Positions 46,092-56,415 of a DNA stretch of 64,000 bases are shown here, one piece after another. A program made the translations under genes and the position numbers. Position 1 is the stretch's first letter; each line of letters starts with the position of its first letter. Where the stretch lies: contig NZ_BATM01000005.1 in assembly GCF_000467185.1 (NCBI RefSeq), positions 140,180 to 204,179 on the forward strand. The letters are read 5' to 3'. Below the pieces are notes generated by a model, which did not search any database, had not been told where the DNA came from, and saw only the letters and a list, made by a program, of their open reading frames with translations. Source of the DNA: Vibrio ezurae NBRC 102218. Lineage in GTDB: Bacteria; Pseudomonadota; Gammaproteobacteria; Enterobacterales; Vibrionaceae.

Positions 46092-46676
46092 CTATTTACT
46101 GCGTCCAAAACCACCAGTAGAGAGACGGAAAAACATCACTGAATCGTTCGGTCTTTCTAGCTGTAAAATATCTAAGCGTCCTTGGGCATCACGCTTAAAA
46201 CGTACTAATTGTCCTTGCTTGATTTGACTTAGCGGTTTATCAACCCCTTCAATTTTGGCGAGGGCATTTAAGTCTGTCATCGACAAGTTATTGGTACGAA
46301 ATACATTCGCTAATGTGTCACCTGATTTTACTTTGTACTCAATCCACTGCTCATTCAGAGAGCCTTCACCGCCGGTATTTTCACCTGAGGTAATCGTAGT
46401 GCTGTTTGCCTGCTCGCTTAACCCACGGGTATTAATTGGCACAGAAACTCGCTGATTTTTCGGTGTATTGGCTTTTGTTTCTATTGAGATCTTAGGCACT
46501 GGTATCATAATCAGTATCAAGGTCACAGGTATGAGTATCATGAGTGCACGTCGATGCCACTTAGGGAACGACGTAATCCCTTGCTTAATTTTCGAAGGCA
46601 ATGCCATCCACTCTATTTGATTCCACTTTTCAGTCAACATTTCTGTATGTGTCTTAGAGCGGGTACGTCGATTCAT
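46092..46676 (-). CDS. OapA/YtfB-type LysM-like cell envelope protein
   Basis: 194 residues. A basic N-terminus, one membrane helix (about 44-62, ALMILIPVTLILIMIPV), a Ser/Thr/Gly-rich periplasmic linker, and a C-terminal LysM-like OapA domain (about 112-190) starting YKVKSGDTLANVFRTNNLS. Such proteins bind peptidoglycan, and E. coli YtfB acts at division sites. It is divergent from fklB, as ytfB is in E. coli, which supports orthology. Confidence 0.85.
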   Translation of the reverse strand: MNRRTRSKTHTEMLTEKWNQIEWMALPSKIKQGITSFPKWHRRALMILIPVTLILIMIPVPKISIETKANTPKNQRVSVPINTRGLSEQANSTTITSGENTGGEGSLNEQWIEYKVKSGDTLANVFRTNNLSMTDLNALAKIEGVDKPLSQIKQGQLVRFKRDAQGRLDILQLERPNDSVMFFRLSTGGFGRSK

Positions 46677-46931
46677 CCTATATCACTCCGACTTATCCAT
46701 TTCTCTCAGGATATAAAAAAAACCACACAATGAACACTCCCTCTGTCTCAGTGAAAGATAATTAAACAAAATTAACGCTCAATTGACTTATCTAAGCTCA
46801 AAATCCATGCATGAATTTGATTTTTCCATATAATTTGACCGCTATCGGTTATCTAACCATAGCAACAATTTTCAACTTCAATCAGAACTGGTATGCTTGC
46901 GCCTTTATATCAAAAACTGAGAGAGACAACT

Positions 46932-47552
46932 ATGTCTGAAGTTCAATTAGAAACTGTAGAGCAAAAAGCTAGCTACGGCATCGGTCTACAAATGGGTCAG
47001 CAACTGGCTGGCAGTGGTCTTGAAGGCCTAAACGTTGACGCAATCGCGGCAGGTATCGCAACAGCATTGACTGGCGGCATGCCAGCAATCGAAGTTGATG
47101 AAATCAACAACGCTCTTCAAGAACTTCACACTCGCGTAGAAGCGGCACGTGCTGAACAAGCTAAAGTAGCGGCAGCTGACGGCGAAGCATTCCTAGCGGA
47201 CAACGCTCTTCGTTCAGAAGTAACGGTTCTTGAGTCTGGTCTTCAATATGAAGTACTAACAGAAGGTACTGGTGAAGTTCCTACAGCTGACGCACAAGTA
47301 CGTGTTCACTACCACGGTGAGCTAACTGACGGCACTGTATTTGACAGCTCTGTATCTCGTGGCCAACCAGCTGAGTTCCCTGTAACTGGCGTTATCAAAG
47401 GTTGGGTTGAAGCACTGCAACTAATGCCTGTTGGTTCTAAGTGGAAACTATACATCCCACAAGATCTTGCATACGGTGAGCGTGGCGCAGGTGCTGCAAT
47501 CCCTCCGTTCGCAGCTCTAGTATTTGAAGTAGAACTACTGGATATCCTGTAA
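46932..47552 (+). CDS. fklB: FKBP-type peptidyl-prolyl isomerase FklB (FKBP22)
   Basis: 206 residues from ATG 46932, the E. coli length; GAGAGACAAC precedes it, while the upstream ATG at 46893 adds residues not found in the family. The N-terminal helical dimerisation domain (about 1-105, [19 protein letters not shown]) precedes the FKBP fold (about 115-206) with [36 protein letters not shown] and [14 protein letters not shown]. No signal peptide, so cytosolic. Strong codon bias suggests high expression. Confidence 0.96.
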   Translation: MSEVQLETVEQKASYGIGLQMGQQLAGSGLEGLNVDAIAAGIATALTGGMPAIEVDEINNALQELHTRVEAARAEQAKVAAADGEAFLADNALRSEVTVLESGLQYEVLTEGTGEVPTADAQVRVHYHGELTDGTVFDSSVSRGQPAEFPVTGVIKGWVEALQLMPVGSKWKLYIPQDLAYGERGAGAAIPPFAALVFEVELLDIL

Positions 47553-47573
47553 TTCCTTCATGCTAATTGTTTT

Positions 47574-47607
47574 AAAAGGCTTTTTCTTCGGGAAAAGCCT
47601 TTTTTTA
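47574..47607 (+). terminator. rho-independent terminator after fklB
   Basis: AAAAGGCTTTTTC and GGGAAAAGCCTTTT pair around TTC with a long T tract. Confidence 0.9.
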
Positions 47608-47710
47608 TATTGAACTAATATCCCAAAAATCCGCAATACTTACTCTTGCGAACAGCCAATAAAACGTGGCATCTTATTTCTAACCTCGCTCACAAGGATA
47701 GGAAAAACCA

Positions 47711-48979
47711 ATGAAAGATGAAACGCTGGCAATACATCACGGCTACGAAACTGATCCAACAACAAAATCGTGTGCAACTCCGATCTACCAAACCGTCGCT
47801 TATGAATTTGACGACGCTCAACACGGTGCTGATCTGTTCGATTTAGCCGTACCAGGTAATATTTATACTCGTATCATGAACCCAACCAATGACGTGCTAG
47901 AAAAGCGTATGGCGGCTCTTGAAGGCGGTATTGCCGGTCTTGCTGTTAGTGCTGGCAGTTCTGCAATCCACTATGCAGTGCTTACCTTAGCGCAAGCAGG
48001 AGATAATATTGTCTCTACACCTCAACTGTATGGTGGCACATACACCTTATTTGCACATATGTTCCCAAGCTTAGGCATTCAAGTAAAATTTGCCGCCGAC
48101 GATAAGCCTGAAACACTGGCCGCATTAATCGATGATAAAACCAAAGCCGTGTACTGTGAATCAATTGGTAACCCAGCCGGTAATATTGTGGATATCGAAG
48201 GCATCGCTAAAGCTGCACACGCCCAAGGTGTACCAGTCATTGTTGATAACACCGTTGCCACACCTGCGGTATGTAAACCTATCCAATATGGCGCGGACAT
48301 AGTGGTCCATTCACTGACTAAGTATGTGGGCGGACATGGTACAACATTAGGTGGCATGATCATTGACTCAGGTAAATTCCCTTGGGCTGAGCACAAAGAG
48401 CGCTTCGCGGTATTAAATCAGCCAGAACCTTCCTACCATGGCGTTGTATACGCTGAAGCATTTGGTGAAGCCGCTTTTATTGGCCGTGCTCGTACCGTCC
48501 CTCTGCGTAATACAGGTTCAGCGCTGTCACCAATGAATGCCTTTATGCTAATGCAAGGACTAGAGACCCTGTCATTGCGTATGGAGCGCCACTGTGAGAA
48601 TGCGATTAAGGTTGCGAACTACTTACAAAACCATCCAAAAGTAAGCTGGGTAAGCTATGCCGGTCTTGCGGACTCACCTTTCTACGAACTTGCGCAAAAA
48701 TACATGCAAGGTAAGCCGTCGAGTATTCTCTCTTTTGGCTTAAAAGATGGCTATGAAGCTGGTGTTAAGTTCTATGATTCTCTACAAATATTCAAACGCT
48801 TAGTGAACATTGGCGATGCAAAATCCCTCGCTTGTCACCCAGCTTCAACAACCCATCGTCAGCTCACGGAGCTTGAACAAAAAAATGCGGGTGTTGCACC
48901 AGAAATGATCCGCTTGTCAGTCGGTATCGAGCATATTGACGATATCATTGCCGATCTTGAACAAGCGCTAAATCAATAA
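47711..48979 (+). CDS. metY: O-acetylhomoserine aminocarboxypropyltransferase / cysteine synthase
   Basis: 422 residues. A PLP enzyme of the Cys/Met metabolism family that makes homocysteine from O-acetylhomoserine and sulfide. It begins ETLAIHHGYETDPTTKSCATPIYQT, has YTRIMNPTNDVLEKRMAALEGG, VDNTVATPAVCKP, the PLP lysine in VHSLTKYVGGHGTTLGG, and CHPASTTHRQL near the end. AAGGATAGG precedes the ATG. A single gene between terminators; no met-box was found by eye. Confidence 0.95.
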   Translation: MKDETLAIHHGYETDPTTKSCATPIYQTVAYEFDDAQHGADLFDLAVPGNIYTRIMNPTNDVLEKRMAALEGGIAGLAVSAGSSAIHYAVLTLAQAGDNIVSTPQLYGGTYTLFAHMFPSLGIQVKFAADDKPETLAALIDDKTKAVYCESIGNPAGNIVDIEGIAKAAHAQGVPVIVDNTVATPAVCKPIQYGADIVVHSLTKYVGGHGTTLGGMIIDSGKFPWAEHKERFAVLNQPEPSYHGVVYAEAFGEAAFIGRARTVPLRNTGSALSPMNAFMLMQGLETLSLRMERHCENAIKVANYLQNHPKVSWVSYAGLADSPFYELAQKYMQGKPSSILSFGLKDGYEAGVKFYDSLQIFKRLVNIGDAKSLACHPASTTHRQLTELEQKNAGVAPEMIRLSVGIEHIDDIIADLEQALNQ

Positions 48980-49005
48980 CAACTCACTCAAGTTAACCGA
49001 TCATC

Positions 49006-49031
49006 AAACGGCGCTTAGGCGCCGTTTTTTA
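49006..49031 (+). terminator. rho-independent terminator after metY
   Basis: AACGGCGC (49007-49014) and GCGCCGTT (49019-49026) form a perfect stem with loop TTAG and T tract. Confidence 0.92.
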
Positions 49032-49115
49032 TTGTCAGCGTAAAACAGGCAAACCTGTCAATCCTTACCTAGACTTATACCAATATGAAGATATTTACAT
49101 TAAGAGGAATAGGGA

Positions 49116-49607
49116 ATGAAGGGAATAGCGGTATCAACCTTGATCGGAGCATTGGTGCTAAGTACACCAAGTTATGCATTCTTTGGTTTTGGCTCAGATG
49201 ATGACGATGATAAATCAAGTGACCTGTCCGCGCTAACTGGAAAAGTGACTCAACAGCTCAACACAGCGCAAAGCACACCACTAACCGATCTATTAAGTAG
49301 CCAACTCGATGTTACGCCAACACAAGCGGCAGGGGGGGCGGGTGCACTATTATCATTAGCACAAACTCAACTATCTAGCGATAACGCAAGTGAACTCAGT
49401 TCGCTGATCCCAGGATTAGACAGTTTTACAGGATCAACAGGGTTAACCTCGATGATCACCAATATGGATTCGGTAAAAAGTACCTTTGAAAGCTTGGGGT
49501 TAGACCCTGCGTTAGTTTCACAATTTGCGCCGTTAATTCTACAGTATCTAGGCTCTGAAGGCGCAAGTAACGGCTTACTCGGATCTTTATCCAGCTTATG
49601 GGGCTAA
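49116..49607 (+). CDS. DUF2780 (VcgC/VcgE) secreted protein
   Basis: 163 residues. Signal peptide to PSYA (about 22), a short FFGFGSDDDDDK segment, then low-complexity Ser/Leu/Gly-rich helices: SSQLDVTPTQAAGGAGALLSLAQTQLSS and LGLDPALVSQFAPLILQYL. These match DUF2780, described in V. cholerae as VcgC/VcgE. Role unknown. AAGAGGAAT precedes the ATG. Its stop codon directly abuts the intergenic repeat at 49607. Confidence 0.83.
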   Translation: MKGIAVSTLIGALVLSTPSYAFFGFGSDDDDDKSSDLSALTGKVTQQLNTAQSTPLTDLLSSQLDVTPTQAAGGAGALLSLAQTQLSSDNASELSSLIPGLDSFTGSTGLTSMITNMDSVKSTFESLGLDPALVSQFAPLILQYLGSEGASNGLLGSLSSLWG

Positions 49608-49768
49608 TAGCAATCGTACGAAATAACGGGTCATTCTAGCTTGTTAAAATACTCGATAACGACGTTAGAGTTTTTGATTGTGGGATAACTTATCGAAAAA
49701 TACTGCCTTGTTCTCGAGCATTTTTCCTATGCTATTTCTGATGACTTACTGAGTGTGATTGGTATAAC
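49607..49768 (+). repeat. 162-base intergenic element with terminal inverted repeats
   Basis: It begins ATAGCAATCGTAC and ends GTGTGATTGGTATA, an imperfect terminal inverted repeat of the ATACCAATC type. Its interior can fold (GATAACTTATCGAAAAA, CTCGATAAC). A decayed reverse copy lies at 45396-45565 and a deleted remnant at 10420-10475. No ORF; it looks like an ERIC- or MITE-like repeat. Confidence 0.8.
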
Positions 49769-49827
49769 AAGATATTGCCACTAACAGAGAAGTTAGTTGG
49801 AATTAGTGATTGGAATATAGCAGAGAC

Positions 49828-49860
49828 AAAAAAGCCGAGCATAAATGCTCGGCTTTTTAG
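49828..49860 (-). terminator. rho-independent terminator of the alpha operon
   Basis: AAAAAAGCCGAGCAT (49828-49842) and ATGCTCGGCTTTTT (49845-49858) make a perfect long stem; on the minus strand a T tract follows. It lies just after the rplQ stop. Confidence 0.95.
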
Positions 49861-49874
49861 TTCTAACTGAACTA

Positions 49875-50255
49875 TTACTCAGCAGCTTCTTCAGCAACTG
49901 GACGATCTACAAGCTCAATGAATGCCATTGGTGCTTTATCGCCAGTACGGAAACCAGCTTTTAGGATACGAGTGTAACCGCCTTGACGGGCAGCAAAACG
50001 TGGACCTAGTTCGTTAAATAGTTTTGCCACAACTTCGTTATCACGAGTGCGAGCAAATGCAAGACGACGGTTAGCAACACTGTCAGTCTTAGCTAATGTA
50101 ATCAAAGGCTCAACTACGCGACGTAGCTCTTTTGCTTTTGGCAATGTAGTCTTGATAACTTCATGACGTACAAGAGAGCTAGCCATATTGCTGAACATCG
50201 CTTTGCGATGTGAGCTGTTGCGGTTGAGTTGACGACCACTCTTACGATGGCGCAT
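49875..50255 (-). CDS. rplQ: 50S ribosomal protein L17
   Basis: 126 residues (E. coli 127). Starts [20 protein letters not shown] and contains [42 protein letters not shown] is the conserved C-terminal part. Last gene of the alpha operon, 26 bases after rpoA, followed by the terminator. Confidence 0.99.
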   Translation of the reverse strand: MRHRKSGRQLNRNSSHRKAMFSNMASSLVRHEVIKTTLPKAKELRRVVEPLITLAKTDSVANRRLAFARTRDNEVVAKLFNELGPRFAARQGGYTRILKAGFRTGDKAPMAFIELVDRPVAEEAAE

Positions 50256-50281
50256 GACCTAATCCTTCTAACTAATATCGG

Positions 50282-51274
50282 TTAATCTTCAGCGATTGAC
50301 GCTGGTGGCCAGTTTTCTAGACGCATGCCTAGAGACAAGCCGCGAGAAGCAAGCACGTCCTTAATCTCAGTAAGTGATTTCTTACCAAGGTTAGGGGTTT
50401 TAAGAAGCTCTACTTCAGTACGCTGAACAAGATCACCGATGTAGTGAATCGCTTCTGCTTTTAGACAGTTTGCAGAGCGAACTGTTAGCTCAAGATCGTC
50501 TACAGGACGAAGTAGGATAGGATCGAACTCCGGCTTCTCTTCGATTGGTTCTTGAACACGTACATCACGAAGATCTACGAAAGCATCCAATTGTTCAGCA
50601 AGTATAGTTGCTGCACGACGGATTGCTTCTTCTGGCTCAAGAGTGCCATTCGTTTCCATATCGATAACAAGCTTATCCAAGTCAGTACGTTGTTCTACAC
50701 GTGCCGCTTCTACAGCGTAGGCAATTTTGTCTACTGGGCTGTAAGTTGCGTCAACAAGTAGACGACCGATTGGGCGCTCATCTTCTTCAGTATGGATGCG
50801 AGATGAAGCTGGAACATAACCACGACCACGTTCAACTTTGATACGCATAGCGATATCAGCGTTGTCATCAGTTAGATGACAAATAACGTGCTCTGGGTTA
50901 GCGATCTCTACATCACCATCATGGGTGATGTCACCTGCAACCACAGGGCCTGAGCCTGATTTGTTCAGTGTAATAAACACTTCATCTTTGCCTTCCGCTA
51001 CGCGTACAGCTAAACCTTTAAGGTTCAGTAGGATTTCAAGAATGTCTTCTTGAACGCCTTCTTTAGTGCTGTATTCGTGTAGCACACCTTCAATCTCAAC
51101 TTCTGTTACGGCACAACCCGGCATAGAAGATAAAAGAATACGGCGAAGTGCATTACCAAGAGTATGGCCAAAACCACGCTCTAATGGCTCAAGAGTTACT
51201 TTTGCGTGTGTCGTATTGATCTGTTCGATATCAACAAGACGTGGCTTAAGAAATTCTGTTACAGAACCCTGCAT
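50282..51274 (-). CDS. rpoA: RNA polymerase alpha subunit
   Basis: 330 residues (E. coli 329). The N-terminal assembly domain (about 1-235) includes [22 protein letters not shown] and [19 protein letters not shown]; the C-terminal domain (about 250-330) includes [23 protein letters not shown] and [22 protein letters not shown], which contact UP elements, CRP and other activators. Fourth gene of the alpha operon, 24 bases after rpsD. Confidence 0.99.
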   Translation of the reverse strand: MQGSVTEFLKPRLVDIEQINTTHAKVTLEPLERGFGHTLGNALRRILLSSMPGCAVTEVEIEGVLHEYSTKEGVQEDILEILLNLKGLAVRVAEGKDEVFITLNKSGSGPVVAGDITHDGDVEIANPEHVICHLTDDNADIAMRIKVERGRGYVPASSRIHTEEDERPIGRLLVDATYSPVDKIAYAVEAARVEQRTDLDKLVIDMETNGTLEPEEAIRRAATILAEQLDAFVDLRDVRVQEPIEEKPEFDPILLRPVDDLELTVRSANCLKAEAIHYIGDLVQRTEVELLKTPNLGKKSLTEIKDVLASRGLSLGMRLENWPPASIAED

Positions 51275-51298
51275 TGTGTCCTCTCTTTAGTTTAAACC

Positions 51299-51919
51299 TT
51301 ACTTAGAGTAAAGTTCGACGATCAGGTGTTCGTTGATGTCAGCAGACAGATCTGAACGTTCTGGTAAACGTTTGAATGTGCCTTCCATTTTGCTGCCATC
51401 TACTTCAATCCAAATTGACTTTTCACGTTGTTCAGCAACTTCTAGAGCCGCTTTAATGCGAGATTGCGTTTTAGCTTTCTCACGGATTGAAACAACGTCA
51501 TTTGCCGCTACTTTGAATGAAGGAACGTTAACAACTTTACCGTTAACTAGGATAGCTTTGTGGCTAACTAGTTGACGTGCTTCTGCGCGAGTTGCGCCAA
51601 AGCCCATGCGGTAAACTACGTTATCTAGACGACCTTCTAGAAGCTGAAGCAGGTTTTCACCTGTGTTGCCTTTAAGGCGTGCAGCTTCTTTGTAGTAGTT
51701 ACGGAATTGTTTTTCTAAAACGCCGTAGATACGACGAACTTTTTGCTTCTCACGAAGCTGAACGCCATACTCAGATAGACGACCGCGACGAGCGCCGTGT
51801 ACACCTGGTGCGTTATCAATTTTACACTTGGTATCGATCGCGCGGACACCAGACTTAAGGAATAAGTCAGTACCTTCACGACGGCTAAGCTTCAGCTTAG
51901 GACCCAAATATCTAGCCAT
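51299..51919 (-). CDS. rpsD: 30S ribosomal protein S4
   Basis: 206 residues, same as E. coli. [20 protein letters not shown] at the start; [24 protein letters not shown] in the S4 domain. A primary 16S binding protein that nucleates the 5' body, and in E. coli the translational repressor of this operon by binding the mRNA pseudoknot at rpsM. Confidence 0.99.
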   Translation of the reverse strand: MARYLGPKLKLSRREGTDLFLKSGVRAIDTKCKIDNAPGVHGARRGRLSEYGVQLREKQKVRRIYGVLEKQFRNYYKEAARLKGNTGENLLQLLEGRLDNVVYRMGFGATRAEARQLVSHKAILVNGKVVNVPSFKVAANDVVSIREKAKTQSRIKAALEVAEQREKSIWIEVDGSKMEGTFKRLPERSDLSADINEHLIVELYSK

Positions 51920-51950
51920 GTTCTTTCTCCAATATTCCTAGAAACGAAAC

Positions 51951-52340
51951 TTAAACGCGACGTTTCTTAGGTGGACGACAACCGTTATGAGGGATCGGAG
52001 TTGCATCAACGATGTTAGTGATGCGGTATCCAGCAGCGTTTAATGCACGGATAGTTGACTCACGACCTGGACCTGGGCCCTTAACCATAACTTCCAAGTT
52101 CTTTAGGCCATATTCTTTAGCCATTTCGCCAGCGCGCTCTGCTGCAACCTGAGCTGCGAACGGAGTTGACTTACGAGAACCACGGAAACCTGAACCACCT
52201 GCAGTAGCCCAAGCTAGTGCGTTACCTTGACGGTCAGTGATGGTCACGATTGTGTTGTTGAAAGAAGCATGAATGTGCGCTACGCCATCAGCTACTTGCT
52301 TGCGAACGCGTTTACGTGCGCGAGTTGGTTGTTTTGCCAT
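51951..52340 (-). CDS. rpsK: 30S ribosomal protein S11
   Basis: 129 residues, same as E. coli. Contains [27 protein letters not shown] and the C-terminal [20 protein letters not shown]. It lines the platform and mRNA exit region of the 30S subunit. Spaced 18 bases from rpsM and 31 from rpsD. Confidence 0.99.
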   Translation of the reverse strand: MAKQPTRARKRVRKQVADGVAHIHASFNNTIVTITDRQGNALAWATAGGSGFRGSRKSTPFAAQVAAERAGEMAKEYGLKNLEVMVKGPGPGRESTIRALNAAGYRITNIVDATPIPHNGCRPPKKRRV

Positions 52341-52358
52341 TGTACTCTACCCTTCCGA

Positions 52359-52715
52359 CTATTTCTTGATCGGCTTACGCGGACCCTTACGGGTGCGAGC
52401 GTTGGTTTTAGTACGCTGTCCACGTAGTGGTAGACTGCGACGATGACGAAGACCGCGGTAACAGCCAAGGTCCATAAGACGCTTGATGTTCATCGATACT
52501 TCACGGCGTAGATCACCTTCTACAGTGTATTTAGCTACACCATCACGCAGTTGATTGATCTGATCTTCAGTTAGTTCACTGATCTTAACATTTTCAGCAA
52601 TACCCACTTCAGCTAAAATAGCTTGAGAACGAGTCTTACCGATGCCGAAGATTGCAGTTAATGCAATCACAGCATGCTTATGATCAGGAATGTTAATGCC
52701 TGCTATACGGGCCAC
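52359..52715 (-). CDS. rpsM: 30S ribosomal protein S13
   Basis: 118 residues, same as E. coli. The start codon is GTG (minus strand 52715), as in E. coli, within AGGAGTGAATAGTGGCC. It contains [25 protein letters not shown] and the C-terminal [18 protein letters not shown] tail that reaches the P-site tRNA. First gene of the alpha operon; the leader upstream is the presumed S4 target. Confidence 0.99.
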   Translation of the reverse strand: MARIAGINIPDHKHAVIALTAIFGIGKTRSQAILAEVGIAENVKISELTEDQINQLRDGVAKYTVEGDLRREVSMNIKRLMDLGCYRGLRHRRSLPLRGQRTKTNARTRKGPRKPIKK

Positions 52716-52835
52716 TATTCACTCCTAGTACTTATGTAAAGAATTATCCGCAGCAGAGCCCGTCTAGGATACGCTGCGGCATACTACTTCTTTTGCACGC
52801 AAAAGGTAGGCCGAGGAATATACTCGAACCTACCC
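52716..52835 (-). promoter_or_regulatory. alpha operon leader, presumed S4-binding pseudoknot
   Basis: On the minus strand CCGCAGC and GCTGCGG (52779-52773 and 52754-52748) form a 7-base stem between rpmJ and rpsM, with CTTTTGC/GCAAAAG (52790-52805) and GGTAGG/CCTACC (52805-52834) hairpins upstream. In E. coli S4 traps a pseudoknot spanning the GTG start here. The exact pseudoknot pairing is not resolved by eye. Confidence 0.65.
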
Positions 52836-52862
52836 AGTTTTTCAAGTAAAAACTTCTGCTAA

Positions 52863-52976
52863 TTAGCCTTGGCGTTGTTTATGCTTTGGCTCACTGCAGA
52901 TCACACGCACAACACCGTTGCGCTTGATGATCTTACAGTTACGGCAGATTTTTTTAACGGAAGCACGAACTTTCAT
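52863..52976 (-). CDS. rpmJ: 50S ribosomal protein L36, zinc-binding form
   Basis: 37 residues. It begins [17 protein letters not shown], with Cys11, Cys14, Cys27 and His32 forming a zinc ribbon, so it is the C+ type. The C-terminus is EPKHKQRQG. It is the last gene of the spc operon, 40 bases after secY. Confidence 0.97.
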   Translation of the reverse strand: MKVRASVKKICRNCKIIKRNGVVRVICSEPKHKQRQG

Positions 52977-53016
52977 TGCTAAACTCCGTAAATGAAATCT
53001 TAAAACTACAACCGAA

Positions 53017-54351
53017 TTAACGGCCGTAACCCTTCAGATTTGCTTTCTTCAACACAGAATCATACTGTTGTGACATCAGATGAGTCTGTACCTGTGCCAT
53101 GAAATCCATGATTACAACCACTACGATAAGTAGTGATGTACCGCCAAAGTAGAAACGTACGTTCCACATGACCATCATGAACTCGGGAATCAGACAGATA
53201 AAGGTAATATATAGAGCACCTGCAAGGGTTAGTCTAGTCATTACTTTATCAATGTATCTAGCTGTCTGCTCTCCTGGGCGGATGCCGGGTACGAAAGCAC
53301 CAGACTTCTTCAAGTTATCTGCTGTCTCACGCGGGTTGAATACCAACGCCGTGTAGAAGAAACAGAAAAAGATAATCGCTGACGCATAAAGCATAACATA
53401 GAGCGGCTGACCCGGGCTCAGTGCTAGTGACACATCAGTTAACCAACCGAATGTCGCACTTTCGCCGTTCTGACCGAACCACTGTGCTAATGTTCCTGGG
53501 AACAAAATAATACTTGATGCGAAAATTTCAGGGATTACACCAGCCATGTTTATTTTCAATGGTAGGTGTGAACTCTGCGCTGCATATACCTTACGACCTT
53601 GTTGACGCTTGGCGTAGTTAACGACGATACGACGTTGACCACGTTCCATGAATACAACAAAGTAGATAACAGCAAATGCAATTACTGCGATTAACAGTAG
53701 AAGAAGCACGTGCAATTCACCTTGACGCGCCTGCTCAATTGTAGACCCGATTGCTTTAGGCAATCCTGCAACAATACCTGCAAAGATGATTAACGAAATA
53801 CCGTTACCAATTCCGCGCTCTGTAATTTGTTCACCTAACCACATTAAGAACATGGTGCCGGTTACTAAACTTACGGTTGCAATCAGGGTGAACATGGTTT
53901 GGTTGATAACAACCAGATTGTCGACCATATTCGGTAAGCCTGTTGCTATACCTATAGCTTGGAATGTTGCAAGTACGAGCGTGCCATAACGTGTGTACTG
54001 ACTGATCTTACGACGGCCAGCTTCACCCTCTTTCTTTAGCTCAGCTAAAGCAGGGTGTACCACAGTTAGCAATTGGACCACAATCGATGCCGAAATATAC
54101 GGCATGATACCAAGGGCCAAGATAGATGCACGCGAAAGTGCACCACCGGAGAACATGTTGAACATTTCAACGATGGTACCTTGTTGCTGGTCTAACAGTT
54201 GGGCAAGTACAGCCGCGTCAATACCAGGGATCGGCACAAAAGAACCCGCACGAAACACCAACAAGGCACCTATTACGAATAACAGGCGTGTTTTCAATTC
54301 CGATACGCCACTTTTTGCACTACTAAAATCTTGTCCTGGTTTTTTAGCCAT
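53017..54351 (-). CDS. secY: protein translocase subunit SecY
   Basis: 444 residues (E. coli 443). Ten membrane helices, starting with [23 protein letters not shown]; the cytosolic loop between helices 8 and 9 has [26 protein letters not shown]. It forms the protein-conducting channel with SecE and SecG, and SecA docks on its cytosolic face. Between rplO (20 bases) and rpmJ, the conserved spc order. Confidence 0.99.
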   Translation of the reverse strand: MAKKPGQDFSSAKSGVSELKTRLLFVIGALLVFRAGSFVPIPGIDAAVLAQLLDQQQGTIVEMFNMFSGGALSRASILALGIMPYISASIVVQLLTVVHPALAELKKEGEAGRRKISQYTRYGTLVLATFQAIGIATGLPNMVDNLVVINQTMFTLIATVSLVTGTMFLMWLGEQITERGIGNGISLIIFAGIVAGLPKAIGSTIEQARQGELHVLLLLLIAVIAFAVIYFVVFMERGQRRIVVNYAKRQQGRKVYAAQSSHLPLKINMAGVIPEIFASSIILFPGTLAQWFGQNGESATFGWLTDVSLALSPGQPLYVMLYASAIIFFCFFYTALVFNPRETADNLKKSGAFVPGIRPGEQTARYIDKVMTRLTLAGALYITFICLIPEFMMVMWNVRFYFGGTSLLIVVVVIMDFMAQVQTHLMSQQYDSVLKKANLKGYGR

Positions 54352-54371
54352 CTGTACCTTTCCCTCGAAGA

Positions 54372-54806
54372 TTATTCTTCGATTTTACCGCCGGCAGCTT
54401 CAATAGCAGCTTTAGCGCCTTTAGTTACGCGAAGACCTTTAACAGTCACAGCTTTGTTAATTTCACCAGAAAGAACAACTTTAACAAACTCGATGTTCTT
54501 AGTGATTACGTTAGCAGCTTTAAGGCTGTTTAGATCTACAACGTCACCAGTTACTTTCGCTAGCTCAGCTAGACGAACTTCAGCAGACACTAGGCTCTTA
54601 CGAGAAGTGAAGCCGAACTTAGGTAGACGCTGTTTCAAAGGCATTTGACCGCCTTCAAAACCTGGACGAACACTGCCGCCAGAGCGTGACTTTTGACCTT
54701 TGTGGCCACGGCCACCTGTTTTACCAAGGCCAGAACCGATACCACGGCCTACGCGCTTCTTAGAAGGCTTAGAACCCGCAGCCGGTGATAGAGTATTCAA
54801 ACGCAT
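54372..54806 (-). CDS. rplO: 50S ribosomal protein L15
   Basis: 144 residues, same as E. coli. Starts [26 protein letters not shown], with [17 protein letters not shown] and [18 protein letters not shown]. It binds domain II of 23S rRNA late in 50S assembly. It follows rpmD after 5 bases. Confidence 0.99.
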   Translation of the reverse strand: MRLNTLSPAAGSKPSKKRVGRGIGSGLGKTGGRGHKGQKSRSGGSVRPGFEGGQMPLKQRLPKFGFTSRKSLVSAEVRLAELAKVTGDVVDLNSLKAANVITKNIEFVKVVLSGEINKAVTVKGLRVTKGAKAAIEAAGGKIEE

Positions 54807-54811
54807 TCTGA

Positions 54812-54988
54812 TTACTCCTCAACTTTAACCATGTAGTAAACCTTGTTGATCATGCCGCGAATTGCAGGCGTGTCTTCAAGTTCTACCGTATGGTTGATGC
54901 GACGAAGGCCTAGACCACGTAAGCACAATTTGTGCTTAGGTAGACGACCGATTGAGCTTTTAGTTTGAGTTACTTTGATAGTTGCCAT
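54812..54988 (-). CDS. rpmD: 50S ribosomal protein L30
   Basis: 58 residues. It begins [20 protein letters not shown] and continues [16 protein letters not shown], ending YYMVKVEE. Normal length (E. coli 59). It lies 5 bases after rpsE and 5 before rplO, tightly packed in the spc operon. Confidence 0.98.
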   Translation of the reverse strand: MATIKVTQTKSSIGRLPKHKLCLRGLGLRRINHTVELEDTPAIRGMINKVYYMVKVEE

Positions 54989-54993
54989 GGTGC

Positions 54994-55494
54994 TTACTCC
55001 GAAATATTTTCAACAGTTAGACCACGTTTAGCTGCAATCATCTCTGGAGATTTCATGCCGCTTAAACCATCAATAGTCGCGCGAACTACGTTGATAGGGT
55101 TTGTTGAACCGTAAGCTTTCGCAAGTACGTTTCGAACACCTACAACTTCTAGTACTGCACGCATCGCACCGCCGGCGATGATACCAGTACCTTCCGCAGC
55201 TGGCTGCATGTATACTTTAGAGCCAGTGTGACGACCTTTCACCGCGTGGTGAAGAGTACCTTCATTAAGCGCGATCGTAACCATGTTACGACGAGCTTTT
55301 TCCATTGCTTTTTGAATCGCTGCAGGTACTTCACGAGCTTTGCCGTAACCGAAACCTATGCGACCGTTACCGTCACCAACTACTGTTAGTGCAGTAAAAC
55401 TAAAGATTCGACCACCTTTAACCGTTTTAGCAACACGGTTAACGGCGATTAGTTTTTCCGCCAAATCTGAAGCTTGTTGTTGTTCTTTAGCCAT
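54994..55494 (-). CDS. rpsE: 30S ribosomal protein S5
   Basis: 166 residues (E. coli 167). The N-terminal double-stranded RNA-binding part has [39 protein letters not shown] (segment [17 protein letters not shown] is the signature), and the C-terminal part has [24 protein letters not shown]. It shapes decoding accuracy and mRNA unwinding at the entry site. Confidence 0.99.
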   Translation of the reverse strand: MAKEQQQASDLAEKLIAVNRVAKTVKGGRIFSFTALTVVGDGNGRIGFGYGKAREVPAAIQKAMEKARRNMVTIALNEGTLHHAVKGRHTGSKVYMQPAAEGTGIIAGGAMRAVLEVVGVRNVLAKAYGSTNPINVVRATIDGLSGMKSPEMIAAKRGLTVENISE

Positions 55495-55508
55495 CGATCA
55501 ACCCTACC

Positions 55509-55862
55509 TTAGAATTTCAGACCAGCTTCGCGAGCAGAATCTGCTAGCGCCGCTACTCGACCGTGGTATTGGAAACCAGAACGATCGAAAGCAACATTTG
55601 AAATGCCTTTTTCGATAGCGCGCTCAGCAATAGCTTTACCTACAGCTTTAGCAGCGTCTACGTTACCAGTGTTCTTAACTTGCTCACGGATCGCTTTTTC
55701 TACAGTAGAAGCAGCTGCGATAACCTCAGAGCCGTTTGGTGCAATAACCTGTGCATACACATGACGAGGAGTACGGTGTACTACTAGACGGTTCACACGA
55801 AGTTCAGCAATCTTACGACGTGCACGTGTAGCACGACGGATGCGAGATGCTTTCTTATCCAT
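55509..55862 (-). CDS. rplR: 50S ribosomal protein L18
   Basis: 117 residues, same as E. coli. Starts [18 protein letters not shown] and has [16 protein letters not shown] and [24 protein letters not shown]. It carries 5S rRNA into the 50S subunit together with L5. It lies 14 bases upstream of rpsE. Confidence 0.99.
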   Translation of the reverse strand: MDKKASRIRRATRARRKIAELRVNRLVVHRTPRHVYAQVIAPNGSEVIAAASTVEKAIREQVKNTGNVDAAKAVGKAIAERAIEKGISNVAFDRSGFQYHGRVAALADSAREAGLKF

Positions 55863-55871
55863 AGTGTTACC

Positions 55872-56405
55872 TTACTTCTTCTTAGCTTCTTTGGTACGCA
55901 CATATTCATCTGCGTAACGAACACCTTTACCTTTATAAGGCTCAGGCTCACGGTAAGAACGAATGTTAGCCGCTGTTTGACCAACTAGTTGCTTATCAGC
56001 ACCAGTTAGAACAATTTCAGTTTGGCTAGGACATTCGGCTTTAATACCCGCTGGCACTTCGTGCTCAACTGGGTGAGAGAAACCTAGAGTCAAGCTTACT
56101 GCGTTGCCTTTGATAGCAGCACGGTAACCAACACCCTTAAGGATAAGTTTCTTAGTAAAGCCTTCAGTAACACCAACAACCATGTTGTTTACAAGTGCAC
56201 GCGCAGTACCAGCTTGTGCCCAAGCACCAGCTACACCTTCACGTGGACCGAAAGTTAGGTTGTTTTCTTCCTGAGAAATTACTGCTGCGTTGTTGAAAAC
56301 GCGAGAAAGTTCACCCTTAGGGCCTTTCACTGTAATTTCTTGACCATTAATCTTCACCTCTACTCCAGCTGGAATAGCGACAGGTGCTTTAGCAACACGA
56401 GACAT
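55872..56405 (-). CDS. rplF: 50S ribosomal protein L6
   Basis: 177 residues, same as E. coli. Starts [20 protein letters not shown] and ends with the signature [27 protein letters not shown] tail (segment [14 protein letters not shown]). It sits near the sarcin-ricin loop and the factor-binding site. 9 bases before rplR. Confidence 0.99.
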   Translation of the reverse strand: MSRVAKAPVAIPAGVEVKINGQEITVKGPKGELSRVFNNAAVISQEENNLTFGPREGVAGAWAQAGTARALVNNMVVGVTEGFTKKLILKGVGYRAAIKGNAVSLTLGFSHPVEHEVPAGIKAECPSQTEIVLTGADKQLVGQTAANIRSYREPEPYKGKGVRYADEYVRTKEAKKK

Positions 56406-56415
56406 ATTCTACTCC

